Positions 37,043-47,668 of a stretch of DNA of 64,000 bases are shown piece after piece. The notes below the pieces were generated by a model. The model ran no database searches, was not told the origin of the DNA, and was given only the letters and a program-made list of their open reading frames with translations. Where the stretch lies: assembly GCA_014871385.1 (NCBI GenBank), contig CM026426.1:53579972-53643971 (forward strand), in the 5' to 3' direction. Source of the DNA: Ceratodon purpureus (taxonomy: Eukaryota; Streptophyta; Bryopsida; Pseudoditrichales; Ditrichaceae). The translations under genes and the position numbers were made by a program. The first letter of the stretch is position 1. Each line of letters starts with the position of its first letter.

Positions 37043-40000
37043 ATGACTCTCAGAACCTTCAAACAGGGTGAGGGAGAGAAGGTACAAGACTACTACGAAC
37101 GTTTTATGAAGTTGATCAAGTGCCTGCAGACAGAAGTGGGAGAAGGGTTCAAGCTTACATATTTCAGGGCAGGTCTGCTTGATTACTTGAAGGTGACTAC
37201 CAGTGGGTCTACAGCAAACACCCTTACCGAACTGAAGGAGTTGGATAGGCGCTGTGAGACTAATTGTACTGATGCTTCGGGGAAGAAGTTATACTTTCAG
37301 GCCAAGAGGACAGAGCCGACTAATAGTCGGGCTAGTACTGCAAATGCCCAGGCAGATCAGGTGGAGACAGTCAACCGCAGGTTTTGCACGGTATGCAAGA
37401 AATTTGGGCATGAAGACAAATACTGCTTCGTGAACCCAGATAACCCAAACAACAGGCTACCCAAGGCAGATGGGAAGCCGATTGTAGGAGTTCACGAAGT
37501 ATCAGCTACACAGCCGACCAGTGGCTCAGAAAGACAGTTCAACAACCGACCTGGAGGATATCAAAACAGCGGAGCTGGCAGGATTGATGGGTGCTTCTTG
37601 TGTTTAGGCACTGACCATCAGATGCGTAATTGTCATTTACGTTTAAAGTTTCAGCAAATGTTGGCTGCTGAAAAGCTAGGAACTAACTCTGTTGATGTCA
37701 ACAATGTGGAGTTGCAGGAGTTGGATAACCCTGAAGTGGCCACTATACTAAGCAGGGCGGCTAGGGTGCGAGCCGGACTTCCACTGGAAGATAAGGAACT
37801 AAAAGAACCAGAACCACGACTGTCCAAGACTCGGGCAGACTGGGAGAAGGAGGAACGGCTCCGGAAGGAATTCATTGCTTTAATTGAGGAGATTAATCGG
37901 GAGAATGAGTTGGCACAACAAAAGGAAGAGGAGCTTCAGAAAGCAAACGTGGACAACTCTACATCTACAGTTACAGACGGACCAGTACTAGATAGTGACT
38001 GGGCAGGGTTTCCTGATGCGGATTGCTTGCAGGAGACACCCAAGCTGGTGCCGACTGGGACTTCGACAGAGCCGACTACTCCCCAGCCTTCAACAGCCGT
38101 TAAGACCGTGAGCAGACAGATTTTACAGACACCTATTACCGTGTCTTTGGGGGAACTGCTCAAAGTGGCCCCCAACCTTACTGAGTATGTCAGAGCGAAA
38201 GTATTTCCCAATACTCAGCGACAGCATAGACTGTCATTTGAGCCGGTTCAGCATCAGCAGGTTTCAACAAAGACACAGACGACAACAACACCAGTGGATA
38301 TCCAGAATCCCCAGGGATCATCGGTACATCCTAACCTGATTGTTGGTGCAGTAGATATTGATCGAGGCCTTCCGGTTATTTCTGTGCAGGTGGGGCAGTT
38401 AACATTGGATAACGTACTCCTGGATGGAGGGTCTGGTGTCAACCTAATTACTGAGGAGGAGCGAATTCGGTTGGGGTTGAAGGAGCCGTCACCAGCACCC
38501 TATCGATTGCGTATGGCTGATCAGGCCGTGGTGGAGCCAGTGGGGTTGATAAGGAATGTTCGGATTCATATCCATGGTATTCCGTACAACATCAGTCTGA
38601 CTGTTATCAGGAACAAGGAGGTCAACGAAGCCTACAGCATGCTACTGGGCCGTCCTTGGCTCATAGATGCAAAGGTAACTCATGATTGGGGAAACAAACT
38701 GGTTACTATCAGGGCTAACGGCACAGTCAAGACGATATCTATTAACCAACGAAAAGGCCCTCTGCCTAAGCTGCCAGAAGTACTTGTATGCTACAATTTA
38801 GCTGAAGGGCTGACAGACGAGGAGGAGGATCGTTTCTTGAGAACAGAGGAGGATATATTCGCAGTGGGAACTATTACACTACCGGAGGGTTTGAGTCTTC
38901 CACTTAACAACGGGATCAACCGACCCCCCGCCGACCTTCGCAGAGCCGACTGTACCGCAGCCGACATAAGAGCCGACTTGGGCACCGCCGACTCAGCGAA
39001 GGTACCTACACCAATTCCGGATTCTACCACTTACCCAGAACATTTCTATACCTTCACGGAGGGTGAAATGCCGGTGGATGAAACACTTGTAAGAGACAAG
39101 CTAGGGGATATGAAGGTGGCAGCATGGAACTTGACTGAAGAGGAGCAGTTACGCAAGATCAATGTTGGCACTGAGGAGTCTCCCAAGATCTTGAAGATTG
39201 GAGTTCAATTGGAGCCAACTATGGCCAAGGCCGCTGAGGACCTGTTGAGGGAGTATACAATTGTGTTCGCCTGGACATACAAGGATTTGAAGGGCATACC
39301 CCCCTCGGTAGCTCAGCATCGGATTGTGCTGGAGAAAGACGTTCCGCCTATCCATCAGGCTCGTTACAGGATGAACCCGAACTATGCCAGCATTGTCAAA
39401 CAGGATATTGACAAATTGTTGGCGGCAAGGTTCATCATACCAGTCGAGGAAGCAACCTGGCTCTCCCCCATTGTTGTTGTTCCTAAAAAAAATGGTCAAT
39501 TAAGGATTTGTATTGACTATAGAAAATTAAACGCTGCTACTAAAAAGGACCCTTACCCTCTACCATTTACTGAAGAGGTGTTAGATGCTGTGGCAGGTTA
39601 TGAAATGTACTCCTTCCTGGATGGTCGGTCTGGTTACTATCAGATTTCGATTGCTCCTGAGGATAGGCATAAGACTGCCTTCATCACGGAATGGGGCGCT
39701 TTTGTCTGGGTGGTCATGCCTTTCGGCCTGACTAATGCACCGCCGACTTATCAGAGGGCTGTGAACAAAGCGTTCAAGGAATACTTGGGGCGATTCATGA
39801 AGCTGTTCCTAGATGACTTCACAGTGTACAGCGACCTAGCCGACCATTTTCAGAAACTGCGCCTATGTTTCGAAAAGTGCAGGCAGTATGGCATCAGTTT
39901 AAATCCAGAGAAGTGTGCATTTCTGGTCACCTCTGGCATTATACAAGGCCATGTGGTTTCCAAGGTAGGCAAGATGCCAGACCCTAAGAAGATTGAAGTT

Positions 40001-43000
40001 ATTCAGGAGATGCCCCGACCACAGCACGGAGCCGACGTACAGGTTTTCAATGGATTTGCACAGTTCAACAGAATTTTCATTAAATTCTATGCTCACATTA
40101 TGGAGCCCATAACCAAACTGATGCGAAAATCCGAAGAGTTTGTGTGGATGGACAAGTGTGAAGCTGCGTGGTTGGAGATCAAGGACAGATATACCAAGGC
40201 ACCAATCCTGGTTGCCCCCCGCTGGGATTTGGAGTTCCATGTCCACACAGATGCCTCTGACATAGCCGTCGGGGCTATGCTGGCTCAGAACCAGACAGGG
40301 AAGTGTGACCAGCCGATCTCTTATGCTTCTAGATTGCTTAATTCTGCTGAAAAGAATTATACCACCGCAGAAAAGGAAGCCCTGGCTATGGTTTACGCTC
40401 TTACAAAATATCGTCATTATCTTTTGGGAAACAAGGTGGTTTTTTATGTGGATCATATGGCTCTAGTGTATTTGGTTAACAAGCCTCAAGTGTCTGGGCA
40501 GATTGCCAGATGGCTTTTGCTATTTCAGGAGTATGATTTCACAGTAGTGTACAAGCCCGGTCGGACGCATGGCGCAGCCGACTTACTCAGCCGACTTCCC
40601 AATGGCGAGCCGCCTACCGGAGTCCCCGACCAACTGCCTGATGCTGGCCTATTCTACGTGTCCCCTGAGTGGTTGCAGGACATCCGGGATTACTTGCGTA
40701 CTGGAGAGCCGTCTGCCACTATGTCTAAGGATGAGAAGCGGAAGTTACTGTTACGGGCCCTCCCTTATACTTTACTGGATGGAGTGTTACATAAGAAGGG
40801 GCAGGATTTGGTACTAAGACGGGTTTTAGACCCTGTTCAAGCTGATACAGCGATGAGGGAGATGCATGACGGCTGCGCAGGTGGCCACTTCTCCCAGGAT
40901 ATCACCTCCAAGAAGATTCTGGATGCTGGATACTGGTGGTCGACCCTCCATAAGGATGTTTCAGAGTATTGCAGGGCCTGTGACAAGTGCCAACGGGTCG
41001 GAGGATTGGCCAACACAGGACTAGCCCAGTTAGTCACCAGCCTACCTGCGGAGCCGTTTATGAAGTGGGGCTTGGATTTTGTGGGGCCCATCAAGCCAGC
41101 AGCAGCTAGGACAGGTAACAGGTACATTCTAGTCGCAACCGACTATGCGACCAAGTGGGTGGAGGCTAAGGCACTCCGCACAAATACGGCGGCTGTCACT
41201 GCTAAGTTTCTGTATGAGAATATTTTGACCCGCTATGGCTGTCCTTTGACTTTGGTGAGTGACCAGGGCACTCACTTCATCAACGAAGCCATTGAGTACT
41301 TGGTACAGCATTTTCTCCTGCAACATCGAACATCCACAACTTACTATCCACAGGGCAACGGACAAGCAGAATCAACCGACAAAGTTCTAGGTCGGATACT
41401 TACCAAACTTGTCAGTAACAACAGGACTGACTGGGATGAGCAGTTACCGACTGCCTTATTCTCTTACAGGACCGCCTTTAAGGTTAGCACTGGGTATACC
41501 CCTTTTCAGCTGGTCTACGGGCTACATCCACTTATGCCTACGGAGTATACTGTCCCTACCCGCAGAACCGACGGCGAGATTGATTTTACTCAAACTCGAG
41601 TCTTACAGGCCCGCACAGCCGATCTGGAGCAGCTCGACAGCCACCGATTGGCTGCACAGGCAGAGTCGGGAAGTCGGCAGTGGAATCGATCCCTGTGGAG
41701 CCAACAGCATTACCGGCAGAAGGATTTTCAAGTAGGGGACCATGTCTTATGGTACCCCAAGGGTGAAAAGGAGCACGCTGGAAAATTTAAGAGTAGATGG
41801 TTTGGGCCTTATCGGGTCCAGTACCGACTACCCAATAATACTGCCTTATTGGTGACTGAAGAGCATTTTGAGCCCAACCCAATTATCGTGAACATCAATA
41901 AGCTTAAACCATACCGCTTTTATTCGGAGGATCAGCTAGTCACTGTGGGCCCTAAGCAGCTGCCACGTGGCTCTTCCACAAACCCTAATGAGCCCCTACT
42001 TACTTCAGTTTCTTCAGGCGGCCAGCTTTTAAGTGGCGCTATATCACCCGGGGAATTGCATTCCTCCGGTACTGATAAGCCTTCAGCAGCAATGGCGACT
42101 TCAGCACTCCCATCAAGCCCACTTCCTGGCTCAACCACCAACCCCCCCACCGCAGACTCGGACCATAATGGCGCTACCGCTCCTTTTCAACTAGCCTCAA
42201 CAGTTGGGTGTTTCTCCGTGGAGCCCGTCTTTGACTACCCTGACTTATCCTCTTCTTCACCCCCACAACTGGGTCCCTTCTCGCTCTCCATTCCGCATCT
42301 TCTCTCACCTATCTCCTCTCCACAGCCATCCCTTCCACCCTTCCCTCCTCTTCTTTCTCCATCATCCCGCCCGCCACCTCCTTTTCTTTTCCCCCATCCT
42401 CTTCCTCCTGCTCGGGCTTTGATAATTCCCCACCGTGGCCCACCTTCCCTCTCTGCCCCACACCCTTCTGCCTTTCCTTCTGATTCTGGGGTACTGTCGG
42501 CGGCTGCAACCCTAACTAGCACAGCGCCATCTCCTTTGCTGCGGCAAGCTTCCCCAGTCGGCCAAGATCAGACGGCGTTTTCTTTCCCAGCAGTGCCAAC
42601 TTCATCGGTGGGCGCTACTTCTCCTTCTCCCAGCGATCGTTTCGGCTGCAACTGTGCTCCAGGTTCTACTGTCCCGTTTGTGTCTTCCTCTTGTTGCCCA
42701 CCCTCGTTTTCTTCGCAGTATTTTTCACCCTGGTCTAGGGTTCAGGTCAATAGTTGCGGTTTTCAGGTTTCGGGACCTTTGCCAGTCAAGAGTGAGTCAT
42801 TTCCGAGTTCTCTTCGTGGCCCTTCAATTTCCTTGCCCTCACATTCACAGTCCTCCGATCCTCCAGTTTTTCCCCACCATACCCCAAACCCTAAGTTCAG
42901 GCCGCCGTCGGCTCAGTTGCTCTCATCACCTTCCCCTTCTGTCTGTCCAGCATTTGTGTCGGTCACCCCTCTATGTACAACCAATTGCTTTCCTCCCCCC

Positions 43001-44083
43001 GAACCTTCTGAGTGTTCTTCTGGCAGTAGAAGTGAGTCGGATGCCTTGGATTTTCCTGTCTACTGTTCCCAGCGCTCGGTGCCGTGTGCTGACAAGGCCG
43101 ACTTCATCGTCGACCACACCGGCCACGCTCCTCATCGACAGTCACGCCTGAGCAGACGAAGACGACGAGGGCAATTCGGTACTCTCGAGCGTTACTTTGG
43201 CCGGGGCGTGCTTCATCCGGCCATCAGTCAGGACATTATGGAGGTCGGCAGTCCCAGCCAACAGCCCCCTGCGCCGACAGCTCCTGCCACCAGCGACAAC
43301 GACGAACCGGCTGCCCAGGCTACCGACCCAGCTTTAGCACCAGCGATCCCACCACCTCCCGAGGTTGCACTGCCGACAGCAGCTACCACACCGTCCTCCG
43401 AGACTCAGCGTCGTGGAGCAAAACGTAAACTCACACCAGTTGATGGCCGCGCTCTGAAACGGCTTCGTGTCCCCATGCAGGTGCGTCGGCATTGGGAGGT
43501 GCAGTTCGAGCCCTTCACTCGCTGGTCTGCGTGGACAGCTATGTCCGATGACAACTGGGCCGCCCAAACAAGCCTTGAAGTTTTTTATAATTTCAATTGG
43601 CCCGAACCCCGTACGGAGCTGATACTGGATTTTGTCGAAGGGTTTGAGTACGTGCAGCCACCTCCACGTAAACGTCGACCTGCTGCCGAGCTTGGGGGAC
43701 CTATCCGGTCCATGGTTAGGGGCAAACCAGTAGAGATCACGGCCTTCGTCATCAGGGCAGCACTAGGATTCGAGGCTGGTATTGACTTGGCGGGCCGCAA
43801 GCCAGTTCATGGGTTCCATCACCGATACTCTCGGTACGGCCTCAGCATAGCCAACCACAAGCATGATGGTAACCGCGTCACTGCACTACACCCAGCCTAC
43901 CAAGTTCGAGTTCAGGCCCTTGGTGACGCTATCGGATTTAAGGGGCGCCTCATTTTTGTCAGCAACGACACTTTGGAGCACCTCTTCGCAGCTGAGGAAG
44001 CGGGCGCCCAGGATAAGACCTTTGATTGGTCCCACTTCGTGCTGACTAACCTTCGCCGCCACCTTGTGTACATCCATTCCTAA
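37043..44083 (+). CDS. pol: Ty3/gypsy polyprotein: capsid end, zinc knuckles, PR, RT, RNase H, IN, accessory domain
   Basis: One open frame of 2346 codons. Residues 1-100: end of the retrotransposon capsid ([12 protein letters not shown]). Two CCHC knuckles at 115-128 and 184-197. Aspartic protease with [11 protein letters not shown], Asp about 461. Reverse transcriptase about 775-955 with [18 protein letters not shown] and the FLDD active site at 923-926. RNase H starting VHTDASD (Asp 1070) with EKEALA. Integrase with an HH-CC zinc region (CRACDKC), then Asp 1345 (GLDFVGP), VSDQGTHF and GQAESTDK, and a GPY/F module (RWFGPYRV). After about residue 1640 comes a Pro/Ser-rich linker of several hundred residues. 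The terminal domain (about 2130-2346: [27 protein letters not shown]) resembles the plant transposon accessory domain found in Athila-type ORFs. Proteolysis into units is expected. No chromodomain is seen. The start is where the open frame begins, not a proven initiation codon. Confidence 0.93.
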   Translation: MTLRTFKQGEGEKVQDYYERFMKLIKCLQTEVGEGFKLTYFRAGLLDYLKVTTSGSTANTLTELKELDRRCETNCTDASGKKLYFQAKRTEPTNSRASTANAQADQVETVNRRFCTVCKKFGHEDKYCFVNPDNPNNRLPKADGKPIVGVHEVSATQPTSGSERQFNNRPGGYQNSGAGRIDGCFLCLGTDHQMRNCHLRLKFQQMLAAEKLGTNSVDVNNVELQELDNPEVATILSRAARVRAGLPLEDKELKEPEPRLSKTRADWEKEERLRKEFIALIEEINRENELAQQKEEELQKANVDNSTSTVTDGPVLDSDWAGFPDADCLQETPKLVPTGTSTEPTTPQPSTAVKTVSRQILQTPITVSLGELLKVAPNLTEYVRAKVFPNTQRQHRLSFEPVQHQQVSTKTQTTTTPVDIQNPQGSSVHPNLIVGAVDIDRGLPVISVQVGQLTLDNVLLDGGSGVNLITEEERIRLGLKEPSPAPYRLRMADQAVVEPVGLIRNVRIHIHGIPYNISLTVIRNKEVNEAYSMLLGRPWLIDAKVTHDWGNKLVTIRANGTVKTISINQRKGPLPKLPEVLVCYNLAEGLTDEEEDRFLRTEEDIFAVGTITLPEGLSLPLNNGINRPPADLRRADCTAADIRADLGTADSAKVPTPIPDSTTYPEHFYTFTEGEMPVDETLVRDKLGDMKVAAWNLTEEEQLRKINVGTEESPKILKIGVQLEPTMAKAAEDLLREYTIVFAWTYKDLKGIPPSVAQHRIVLEKDVPPIHQARYRMNPNYASIVKQDIDKLLAARFIIPVEEATWLSPIVVVPKKNGQLRICIDYRKLNAATKKDPYPLPFTEEVLDAVAGYEMYSFLDGRSGYYQISIAPEDRHKTAFITEWGAFVWVVMPFGLTNAPPTYQRAVNKAFKEYLGRFMKLFLDDFTVYSDLADHFQKLRLCFEKCRQYGISLNPEKCAFLVTSGIIQGHVVSKVGKMPDPKKIEVIQEMPRPQHGADVQVFNGFAQFNRIFIKFYAHIMEPITKLMRKSEEFVWMDKCEAAWLEIKDRYTKAPILVAPRWDLEFHVHTDASDIAVGAMLAQNQTGKCDQPISYASRLLNSAEKNYTTAEKEALAMVYALTKYRHYLLGNKVVFYVDHMALVYLVNKPQVSGQIARWLLLFQEYDFTVVYKPGRTHGAADLLSRLPNGEPPTGVPDQLPDAGLFYVSPEWLQDIRDYLRTGEPSATMSKDEKRKLLLRALPYTLLDGVLHKKGQDLVLRRVLDPVQADTAMREMHDGCAGGHFSQDITSKKILDAGYWWSTLHKDVSEYCRACDKCQRVGGLANTGLAQLVTSLPAEPFMKWGLDFVGPIKPAAARTGNRYILVATDYATKWVEAKALRTNTAAVTAKFLYENILTRYGCPLTLVSDQGTHFINEAIEYLVQHFLLQHRTSTTYYPQGNGQAESTDKVLGRILTKLVSNNRTDWDEQLPTALFSYRTAFKVSTGYTPFQLVYGLHPLMPTEYTVPTRRTDGEIDFTQTRVLQARTADLEQLDSHRLAAQAESGSRQWNRSLWSQQHYRQKDFQVGDHVLWYPKGEKEHAGKFKSRWFGPYRVQYRLPNNTALLVTEEHFEPNPIIVNINKLKPYRFYSEDQLVTVGPKQLPRGSSTNPNEPLLTSVSSGGQLLSGAISPGELHSSGTDKPSAAMATSALPSSPLPGSTTNPPTADSDHNGATAPFQLASTVGCFSVEPVFDYPDLSSSSPPQLGPFSLSIPHLLSPISSPQPSLPPFPPLLSPSSRPPPPFLFPHPLPPARALIIPHRGPPSLSAPHPSAFPSDSGVLSAAATLTSTAPSPLLRQASPVGQDQTAFSFPAVPTSSVGATSPSPSDRFGCNCAPGSTVPFVSSSCCPPSFSSQYFSPWSRVQVNSCGFQVSGPLPVKSESFPSSLRGPSISLPSHSQSSDPPVFPHHTPNPKFRPPSAQLLSSPSPSVCPAFVSVTPLCTTNCFPPPEPSECSSGSRSESDALDFPVYCSQRSVPCADKADFIVDHTGHAPHRQSRLSRRRRRGQFGTLERYFGRGVLHPAISQDIMEVGSPSQQPPAPTAPATSDNDEPAAQATDPALAPAIPPPPEVALPTAATTPSSETQRRGAKRKLTPVDGRALKRLRVPMQVRRHWEVQFEPFTRWSAWTAMSDDNWAAQTSLEVFYNFNWPEPRTELILDFVEGFEYVQPPPRKRRPAAELGGPIRSMVRGKPVEITAFVIRAALGFEAGIDLAGRKPVHGFHHRYSRYGLSIANHKHDGNRVTALHPAYQVRVQALGDAIGFKGRLIFVSNDTLEHLFAAEEAGAQDKTFDWSHFVLTNLRRHLVYIHS

Positions 44084-44119
44084 GCCTCGGGCGTACGGCG
44101 CCTGCGAGGGGCGTCTGTG

Positions 44120-45642
44120 ATGGACGCCATACTGTCAACCTGGTTCCCAGAGCGGGAAGATGTCACAGCCCCCCTTACGGTCTCTTCAAGCATGGATACC
44201 CTGGATGGTAGCCATGAGGGCGCCCCTGTCAGCCACTCTCAGCCACCGAATCCCAATAGTTCGGTTCTGCGTGACCAAGCAAGTGGAGATCACCTACCGA
44301 CTACGATTGGAGCTTCAGCAGTTCCACCCGTAGCCACTACCCCAACCTCCAAATCTCAAGAAGGGTCTTCTGACGTTGGTCGCCCATCCCGCCGCATCCT
44401 CAGGGCCCACAGTCACCCTCAACCGGCCGATCCCACTTCGCCACCGACTGGAGCTCCTCACACCACTCCGCTAATGGCTACGGCGTCTCCCTCTTGTCGG
44501 TATCCCCTTCGCTCTCGTACTCCTGTTCCAGTGGTTCCTGTTTTTTCCTCTGACTCAGACCTTTTCGTGATCGGTCGCACCACCGCACCCTCGCGAGTAC
44601 CTCTTGCGCGGGTTTGCAGCTCTTCCAGCGAGTCAATGGAGCGGGATCCGCAACCCCCATCATCCCCGACGCCGTCTACTCAGTCGGCCCCGTCACTAAC
44701 ACTGCCGACTGCCACGCCCTCTCAACCCCCGGATACGGCAGTAATCGATGGTACAAGTGGAGCAATCATACTCTGGCGACCGCCCTTCGATTGGAGTAGT
44801 CTACTGCCCACGACATCAAGCCCAACCGCGCCGACTGCGCCCGTGGCCGGTCCAGCCAACAACTCCACAACCAGTGACTCTCAGCCCCCACCAGCTGACA
44901 CAGCCAACCGCACCCCGGCCGGCCCCTCTCGCTCGAATCAACCTCCCCGCCAGCACTCCGGGACTCCTTCTGATGATCCTCCCGAGGATTCTTTCGACAG
45001 CCTACCCATCGAAGCCACCAACACTTCAGATTTTCAGCTCCTACTGAACAATCTTAACGCCCTCGCGACTGTCCTTGTCAGGACACGCGCGGCAGCTCGA
45101 CAATTAGAGGCGACGCGCCTCTCTGGCGTGACTCGAATTTCTGCCCTAGAATCCAGGATCAGTGATCTCACTGGGCAGGTGACTTGCTTACACACCGTCT
45201 CCAGGTCTTTGAAGCCGCTAAGGAGACCGTGCTCTTGGACAACACCAAACTCAGCGCCTCCATTACTGAGTTGCAGGGACAATTAGCTGCTGCCACGGCC
45301 ACTCACAGCCGACCTGAGCCAACACTTCGCTGCATGGAGCTAGAGCATCAGCTCAGCACTCGTCTTCGTCAGGCCGATCTCTTGGTACTCGACAACCAAC
45401 GGCTCACTCTCCAGTTAGCAACCCTTACTCTCCCTCCCAGAGAACTAAGCCGAGCAGTCAAGGACTATGTCACCACCAAGCAACAGGACCTTGAAGCTGC
45501 CCTCACAGCCCACCGCGAGGATTTTGCACAACAGCAGAGGTGGCTCCGCCGGTTCAAAGAACGCGATCCCACGTTCGAACCATGGTTAGAAGATGAGGAG
45601 ACTTTCGGAGCAGAGCCGACTTCGCCACACCAGCCAACCTGA
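44120..45642 (+). pseudogene. Second accessory ORF of the gypsy element (Ser/Pro-rich, coiled coil), frameshifted
   Basis: The ATG at 44120, 37 bases after the pol stop, opens a Ser/Thr/Pro-rich frame ending in a helix (LLLNNLNALATVLVRTRAAAR) at about 45180. There the coiled coil continues in another frame (45184-45642: LDNTKLSASITELQGQL, DNQRLTLQLATLTL, then RWLRRFKERDPTFEPWL). The continuity of the heptads indicates a frameshift close to 45190. A homologous coiled coil is present in the third gypsy copy (54692-55557 on -), so this is a conserved gene of the lineage. Its product resembles no enzyme. A structural or nucleic-acid-binding role is only a guess. Confidence 0.6.
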
Positions 45643-45818
45643 AGACCGCACCGACCTTCGTGCACTACGGCGTATCTGACACGGCTTAGTTGTTATTAGA
45701 TAGCAGTTGTTTTTTTTTCTGCTTTCTTTTTTACCTCCCTTTTTAAATTTTTCCTTCTCCTTCGCCATGTTTCCGGCCATCTTCTCTTCTTGCCCTACCG
45801 TTCTGAGGACAAAACTAC
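45643..45818 (+). other. 3' non-coding region of the young gypsy element
   Basis: A T-rich stretch (poly-T near 45709 and 45727) lies between the accessory ORF and the polypurine tract. No ORF. Confidence 0.5.
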
Positions 45819-45834
45819 CGGAAAAAGGGGATAA
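45819..45834 (+). other. Polypurine tract
   Basis: GGAAAAAGGGGATAA immediately precedes the 3' LTR, the expected plus-strand primer position. The same tract abuts the 3' LTR of the third copy (TTATCCCCTTTTTT, read on -). Confidence 0.85.
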
Positions 45835-46257
45835 TGTTAACCGGAGATTTCTCCATCTCCCCTTTTCTAAGTTCCATTAGCCTGTTTTCAGTTTTCCATC
45901 CCTGTCCTCGACAGTCATCCAGTCGGCTGGATGAACTCTGTCAGAGCCGACTAGATGAACTCTGTCGGAGCCGACTGGATGAATTCTGCTAGACTCTTAA
46001 GGCAGATTTTAGGGTTTTTGAGATCATTCTTCACTAGTGCACTCAGAGTTAGGAGAAATTGAGGAGACTTTATGAGCTACTGTACCATGATTTTGGGGCA
46101 GATTTGACCCTCTTTATTCAGTTTTGACTCACTTTTCCACTTCCTTTGAGTGTTTCCAGCATTGTATGAGTGTTTCAGACCCTAAGTTAGTTGGGTTTTT
46201 GTAGGGTTTTGATGGGTTGTGAAGGTTAGGGTTTTATGGGAAATCCTCCCTTTACCA
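45835..46257 (+). repeat. 3' LTR of the young gypsy element
   Basis: 423 bp, identical in length to the 5' LTR with six substitutions by eye, for example at the second GCCGACT(G/A)GATG and in the ctactRtaccatg segment. It is followed by the CTGGC target duplication. Confidence 0.95.
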
Positions 46258-46262
46258 CTGGC

Positions 46263-47285
46263 CCAGTTAGTGTTTACATACACTTTGTTTGCTAGCAGTT
46301 GTAGCAGTAGCTCAAGGTAGTTTCCTAGACTTCCTTGACTAGTTTCTATTCCCTTTTTCGAACTCTATTGGCACTTAGAATTTTGTAGTTTCAGTGGCTA
46401 AATTCCCTGTTACAGTTGTAAGGATACTTAGAACAAAACTAGTCCTTCTACTCTCAATAACCTAAAATTTTCTACTCAATAACCTAAAATACTCTCAGTA
46501 ACCTAAATTTTTTTTTAACTTTGTTCTAGTGCTTCAAGCCCAAATCCTAATCTCGAATTCAAACAACGTCCCCAAATGACATTACAAGTGTCGAGTGAGG
46601 TCCTAAATCGCAATCCGCATAGTCAATCGAGGTTCCAAATCGAGGTTCCCAAATTCAAATTTCAAAATTTTCAAGATCCTAAATTTTTGGGTCTTAGATC
46701 TGAAATTTTGAAATCTAACAATTTCAAGTTACTTACCTTTCACTCGTTGGTACAGTGGAAGTCACATTCACTTACTAGGTCGTCCTTTATCCCTTTTTTT
46801 GAGGCGGAACTGCCCTCAATTTAGAGGATACAACGTCGTTGAATAAGGCCCTTCTACTGCACCCCAACACCCGCACCCAACAGCCACGATGTAGTGTCGA
46901 CTCTGCAGTGCTGTCCTCTAGATACGTGTCGAACTGCTACTGCTGTTGCACCACTGTTTTTCCCTTGAAACAGCTAACTCAAAATTTCCTTTGCTCTTCT
47001 TCTCACTGCAATAGTTTAATCACTCCAACCCTTAGGACCCTGACAGTGACTGGCCAGCACCTCTGCTGATCCAGTTTCAGCACTTCAGTGACTTCTAACC
47101 CCTAACAGTGACTACTCAGCACCCTTGTAAGGACAGTACAACCCTTCAGCACCTCTAGAAACCCTGACAGTGGCTGGCTGCACCTGTGCAAAACCAGTTT
47201 AAACCCTTTAAAACCTTTCTAGGCTGTGGAACAACACACAAGCCTAGAGGAGATCACATGGTTCAAACTAAAGCATGGTTGTCAA
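46263..47285 (-). other. Leader region of the older gypsy element
   Basis: On - it starts TTGACAACCATGCTTTAG next to its 5' LTR, homologous to the primer-binding region of the young element. It contains polypurine words corresponding to those in the young leader (mirrors at about 46350 and 46793). There is no supported ORF. Confidence 0.65.
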
Positions 47286-47668
47286 TGTTAAAGGGAGGAT
47301 TTACCAACTAAACCCTAGCCTTCACAAACCTACCAAAGTCCTACAAAACCCCAACCAAATCAAGGCTGGAAACATACAAATACAAGTAAAGGGAGTCCAA
47401 ATCTATATAAATCAAGGCAAAAACAGCCCAATACAATGGTGTAACACCTCCTAACAGCTCTCACATCTCCGTGACTGAACCTACTCTAGTGTAGAATGAT
47501 TACAGAAAACCCTAAACCTCCCTCTTAAACTCCCTGAAAACAGGCAGAAATCATCCGTCGACGGTGACAGACTTCATCCGTCGACAATGACAGATTGTCT
47601 ACAGGATCAGGATGAAAACAAGAAGGTAAGGTAGAAACAGGGGGAGGGGAAAGGATATTCGGTTAACA
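47286..47668 (-). repeat. 5' LTR of the older gypsy element
   Basis: On + it begins TGTTAAAGGGAGGATTTA and ends GGATATTCGGTTAACA. Length is 383 bp. It aligns along its length with the 31044-31423 LTR in the same orientation, with clearly more differences than the young LTR pair. Confidence 0.85.

Larger units (their letters stand above)
33814..46257 (+). mobile_element. Young Ty3/gypsy LTR retrotransposon, 12,444 bp
   Basis: Two 423-bp LTRs (33814-34236 and 45835-46257) both run TGTTAACC to CCTTTACCA. CTGGC flanks both sides (33809-33813 and 46258-46262), a perfect 5-bp target duplication. Comparing the LTRs by eye, I count 6 differences in 423 bp, so the insertion is fairly recent. Order: LTR, primer-binding region, leader, gag, protease, RT, RNase H, integrase, long downstream accessory region, polypurine tract, LTR. 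The RT-RNase H-integrase order is Ty3/gypsy. The accessory ORFs after integrase and the absence of a chromodomain point towards a Tat/Athila-like group, which remains an inference. It is inserted head-on inside an older relative. Confidence 0.95.
31044..47668 (-). mobile_element. Older Ty3/gypsy element, internally deleted, split by a younger insertion
   Basis: On -, the element runs from a 5' LTR (47668-47286) through a leader (47285-46263), is interrupted by the 33814-46257 insertion, resumes at 33813 and ends in a 3' LTR (31423-31044). The internal sequence totals only about 3.4 kb. It starts with a gag-like ORF and then passes to C-terminal accessory sequence, with reverse transcriptase, RNase H and integrase absent. 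It is therefore a non-autonomous, deleted relative of the young element. The flanks (atcgt before 31044, gactc after 47668) do not match, so no target duplication is visible. The CACTA relic on its left does not resume on its right. Confidence 0.75.

Noticed and set aside
42235..42522. Gly/Glu/Lys-rich frames on - opposite the gypsy linker
   Set aside because: They are the complement of the pyrimidine-rich linker, a shadow of the + strand pol frame.
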